Shown here: piece by piece, positions 59,979 to 64,000 of the stretch
Layout of the letters: every line of letters begins with the position of its first letter
Position numbering within the stretch: the stretch's first letter is position 1
Source: Membranipora membranacea
Lineage: Eukaryota; Bryozoa; Gymnolaemata; Cheilostomatida; Membraniporidae
Direction: 5' to 3'
Assembly (NCBI GenBank): GCA_914767715.1
Contig: OU612068.1
Coordinates: 27,652,001-27,716,000 of the forward strand
DNA: 64,000 nt
Made by a program: the position numbers and the translations under genes
The notes under the pieces: generated by a model
Told to the model about the DNA's origin: nothing
Seen by the model: only the letters and a program-made list of their open reading frames with translations
Database searches by the model: none

Positions 59979-62900
59979 TTATCCTTTCTCCACGACAAGA
60001 AGTGATGGAAGATTACTATGTGCCTTCACCTTACAGTTAGTATCAGGCATCACAGTGAGACTACTCAAATTGTAGACACCATACTGTAAAATTGTCACAT
60101 TCATTTGGACTGATGTTTCATTATGCGGAGAAATAGTTACCTTAGAATTAGTTTTACCAGACCACAATAACCCTTCTTCATTGCTGAAATAAGAAAGTGA
60201 AAACAAGAATCATTACGATACAAATGTACAATTGGACATGCAATATTATGTTCTTGTTCTTTCTCAGGCTACAATAACTATAATACAAGACTTTGTCTTT
60301 CTTTCATCGTTTGTCAACAAGAGCGAAGGAAATAAATAATTACAGTACAATAAGGTAAACTTACGTCTCATGACCGACTAATACTGATACAACTTCGTTG
60401 GAGTAAGATTTCATGACTAGAGTAACTGGTACAACACAGAGCCTGCAAGGAGTAGTGAGAAATTGATTTAATTAATCACAATGTTAACTATTACCGATAA
60501 CGCTAATGATGAAAGATGAAATATAATTGCACAGCTTCAACTGATTACCATTGTTTATAATATGACAGGCATAATAAATGCATTACCAGACAACAGACGC
60601 CAGTTCATACATTGGAGTTGGACACCTACCTAGAGTGAGATATATCAGCTTTCACATGTGCAGTGTATAGTAACTGATACTCTAGTGTTGGATTGTCAGA
60701 CTCTTCATCTGATTTACGCTGACTTGATGACCTCTTCCGCGGAATGTCCATTACTGCGTAGTGACTGTTCAAACTCTGAAATTAGTCCCAACAGGCATAG
60801 AATATAGATTACTTTACTTATTTATTTATTAGAGTAGAAGGTACAGTTTTACCCCAACTCCCTGGTTATACCATCAAATGCAATTCTGTAAATGCAGCTC
60901 CAATCAAAACATTTAAGTTATGTTCACTTTTATATTGAGAAGACAAATCCAAATTACAAGCACATGACCTGCAAGAGGAATGTATGAAATAAACTCTTTG
61001 ATATGGAAACCTTTTCATTTTCAACCAAGATCTTAGTTCGTGTATATACATTATACTTATTATCTGATTGCCAAAATTTGAGAAAATTTTATTACCGGAT
61101 CCCATGTGTCACACTTACCGGCGCCCTTGCTGATCTTATTTCAGTCTCCTCGCTAACTTTATCAATAGGTAAACAATGTAGTCCAACTGTTTCAGATGTT
61201 GTGCCATTCACGTCTATGCGGAATCCCTGTATTATGAAAAAAGCACAAATAAGCTACTTGTGTAATCATAGTGATATTTTGGAGACGCAATGCAGTGTTA
61301 TTAATAAATGGTCATGATGCAGGGGTCATGATGAAGTCAGATTCCGTATGAAAACTCCACTACATGGTTACCTTCCATAGAACACCGAGTACAGCAGAGG
61401 GTTCTTTATCTTCTGTGATATCGTCAGGTTCACTATCTGGTCTCATCAGTGGTGTGGAAAGGAAACCATCTATTACCTCAGCAGATATATCCACCTGTAT
61501 GATTTAATAACACTGAAAACTTTAGAATAATTTGAACATGGTCAAACATTTTAAAACATGCCACAGATTTCCACCAAATTCAACAAATACAATGCTAGGT
61601 TAGTAGCCATGACTAAAAGCACAAAACTGTGTTTCAATCATGGACTTGAGAATTTATAGGTTCATTATTACTCAATGGATTTGAGATAATTGTATTACAA
61701 AGCAGAGTCTAGGAACTCTGTTTACGCGCCTACCTTCTCAGAGAAAAGATGAACTTTAGACAGCTGATAATCTTTCTCATTTGAGGAATGCTTGAGCAGT
61801 GCACTAAACAAAGCCACCTCTGATTGGTTAACTCTAACATTATCAGACGAATCAGCATTCAGAGATGCTATGTCCCACAGTCGACTCTTACATAACACAT
61901 CTGTGACAGCAAACTCCATGGCAGCTTCAGTTGAAGGCTATTAAATAGTAAATAAAATAAATAAAAGAACACAGAACATGACAATGATACATATTCATTC
62001 ACTCTGTTGTTCAGGAACAAAGCTGCTAAAAAATGTTTTGCAACCAGATATGGATCAGCTAAAAAATTATATGAATCAGAAATTTTACAGGATCCAACAA
62101 CCACACCAATATAATTTTAAACAGCAGGTTGCTAAAATACAAGCACACGTCTTTAAAAAGAGAACCATGTGTGTGCAGATCTACTCACAGGGGTGCAGTT
62201 ATTGAGCATCACTGCACTAAGATAACTCCCTAGAGCTTCAGTTTCTTTCACTGTCCTAGAAAACGTGTTGCACTGGGCCTTCAGAACTGGTGTGGATTTC
62301 ACAATGAAGCTATACCTGCAGCATCTATGTCTGCAAAATATCAATTAAAAATATGATTATCGAGTAATTTAAAATTTAGTAATATAACATCAGCAACAGA
62401 ATTGAGTCAAATGTGTCAAAACTATGCATCTCAGATGAACTTTTAAGAAATAGAATAATGAAACTTGCAGACTTTTCGATAAATTTATAACCACCACACC
62501 AATTGATAAGATGGTGAAATAAATCAACCTGGTATAACATCACATGATTAAAAATTAAACCTTATAACATCCGCAGCAGAGTTGAGTTGAACCTGTCAAG
62601 ACTAGGCGTCACAGGTGAGCTTTTAAATAGTACAATGGAACTTCTGGAATTTTGATTGCCAATTTTGATATTTCAAATGATTGACCCATGGTTATAAATT
62701 GATCGTTGTTATCACTTACCTGACTTTCTTATCAATCTGGTCACCAGCTTCACAATAGAAGACAAAGTTGACAGCTTTAGTACCAGGCAGGTCATCAGAG
62801 CGTAACCAAATATCAAATGATATATGCTCTCCAGCCGCCAAACTGTCCGACTTGGTGTTCAACGCTATCACTTTCCTATAGTAGAAAAACGAAAAATGTC

Positions 62901-64000
62901 TTAGTCTCTCACCATGTATACAAAAGACATTTTGAGTGTTTCCAAGTTGCTTCAAAATAATTCAAATAAATTCGAGTCAGGAATAGAAAAAAAGGAACTT
63001 CCTCAACAGGGCCAACTATGCTTTATGAGAAAATTCATACATGCTTTCTCTGCATCTGTTATCCACACACCCAAGTCACTCGAAATTTTTGTTGAGAAAA
63101 TGATAACATAACTCCCCACAGAAAACTTGTTATCATAAAATACATGCTTGTTAAATACACGGATAGGCATGGAGTGAATGGGGTAGAAAGAATATACATG
63201 GATCCAAAATGAGAGCTCATTTTGGGTCAAACTGAACAATAATACAGAGGGATAGCTTAATCTATGTCTTTGTTGGTTCAAGGCCTGCAAAAATGCAGTC
63301 CACTTTGGTTGATTACAACTCATCAGTGGGTAGGGGTTTTCACCTTGAGGTTGGTCTACCCCCGCTGACTGTAGTATACTCTGGAATGAATACCATGTTT
63401 GGTTCACTACAGGTCACATGTAGCTGCCTTAGATCAGTGGCACCGACATTGCTGACTGTGACGGGTACCTTTGTTATCTCCCCACACAGCATAGTCTGAG
63501 GCATAGACTGGAACACAGCCTAAATAACAGATTCAAAGAGTGAAGATGGAGCAGAAACAAATACTTCTATCACTTAATGATCAATAATAATATCGTGTTT
63601 GTCTTGATGACTATAAATGACAATATTAAAGCAGTATAATGTCTTTTGAAAGTAGTTTGTGACCTATGAAGTACATGTTCAAGACTTCTGTTGCTTAGCT
63701 GACTTGATTTTAGTCATATTTTTTGCATCAAACTAACAAAAGATGATTTATTTTCTTAAATCATGTTTCTTATTTTAAGTTTGAATCTTACTTTGATCTT
63801 TGGCATTTGAGGTTGCACATCGATGAGTAGTCTTTTATCCTGTCCATATACGACAGAGTTCTTCTCTGCCATATTATTGTTGAGTCGAGGACCGCGCACT
63901 GACAGCATCAGCCTACCCTGAACACTGGGCATAGGGTCATTAGAAGATGAGTCTCTAAAGCTGACTGTGAAGCTGAGGGATTGAAGATTGAGCAAACCTA
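59979..64000 (-). CDS. TRAPPC8: TRAPPC8 (Trs85) C-terminal part, cut by window edge
   Basis: Ten exons in phase: 63792-64000 (continues right), 63344-63519, 62720-62875, 62189-62330, 61734-61937, 61372-61494, 61119-61226, 60630-60775, 60365-60442, 59979-60183. Landmarks shared with human TRAPPC8 are VRGPRLNNN, a VVYGQDKRLL stretch, MLCGEITKVPV, FDIWLRSDDLPG, KKVRHRCCR, LCVVPVTLVM and the end QYGVYNLSSLTVM ... LPSLLVVEKG. These lie in the Ig-like/beta-rich C-terminal region of the protein. TRAPPC8 is a subunit of TRAPPIII, the Rab1 exchange and tethering complex needed for ER-Golgi traffic and autophagy. The stop at 59979-59981 fits the human C-terminus. No lesion seen. Confidence 0.88.

Noticed and set aside
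1-64000. CRISPR array, operon, phage or bacterial defence system
   Set aside because: All confident genes have spliceosomal introns and animal homologues; the tandem repeats are a micro- and a minisatellite without spacer structure.

Overview
This is nuclear DNA from an animal. Every confident gene is split into many short exons with GT-AG introns, and the proteins are typical of metazoans: a Sin3 co-repressor subunit, gamma-tubulin complex protein 4, the FHA/coiled-coil protein SLMAP, TOM7, TRAPPC8 and gamma-glutamyl hydrolase. The DNA is AT-rich and introns are mostly 0.2-1 kb. Together with a secreted PAN + C-type-lectin gene and an Asn/Gly-repeat secreted protein, this suggests an invertebrate, possibly an early-branching one such as a sponge or cnidarian. 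The sequence alone does not fix the phylum. Gene models were built by eye from splice signals, reading phase and recalled similarity to human proteins; no search was run.

Layout. 1-322 (-): first visible exons of an SGSM-like RUN/TBC protein that runs off the left edge. 1479-5567 (+): SUDS3/Sds3, 8 exons. 6459-17937 (-): a C12orf56-like (DUF4551) gene, 14 exons; its introns hold a TTAA-flanked MITE and a 34-bp minisatellite. 20044-25997 (+): TUBGCP4, 13 exons, head to head with the previous gene. 28662-39282: a tandemly duplicated block in which each unit was a lectin (+) followed by gamma-glutamyl hydrolase (-). The left unit keeps an intact lectin and only a scrap of the hydrolase; the right unit keeps an intact hydrolase and a wrecked lectin carrying a LINE fragment. 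40881-42314 (+): a two-exon secreted Asn/Gly-repeat protein. 42837-43253 (+): an orphan exon-like reading frame with one in-frame stop. 43373-56385 (-): SLMAP, 20 exons, FHA domain through to a hydrophobic tail. 58463-59131 (+): TOMM7, 2 exons. 59979-64000 (-): the C-terminal exons of TRAPPC8, cut by the right edge.

The neighbours are mostly unrelated housekeeping genes: chromatin repression, microtubule nucleation, folate metabolism, STRIPAK/Hippo scaffolding, mitochondrial import and vesicle tethering. I see no operon or defence island. The accessory part is 28-43 kb. It holds the lectin/hydrolase duplication with reciprocal decay, the triplicated lectin first exon and the NG-repeat protein. 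Several non-autonomous foldback elements and hairpin repeats are scattered through introns and spacers.
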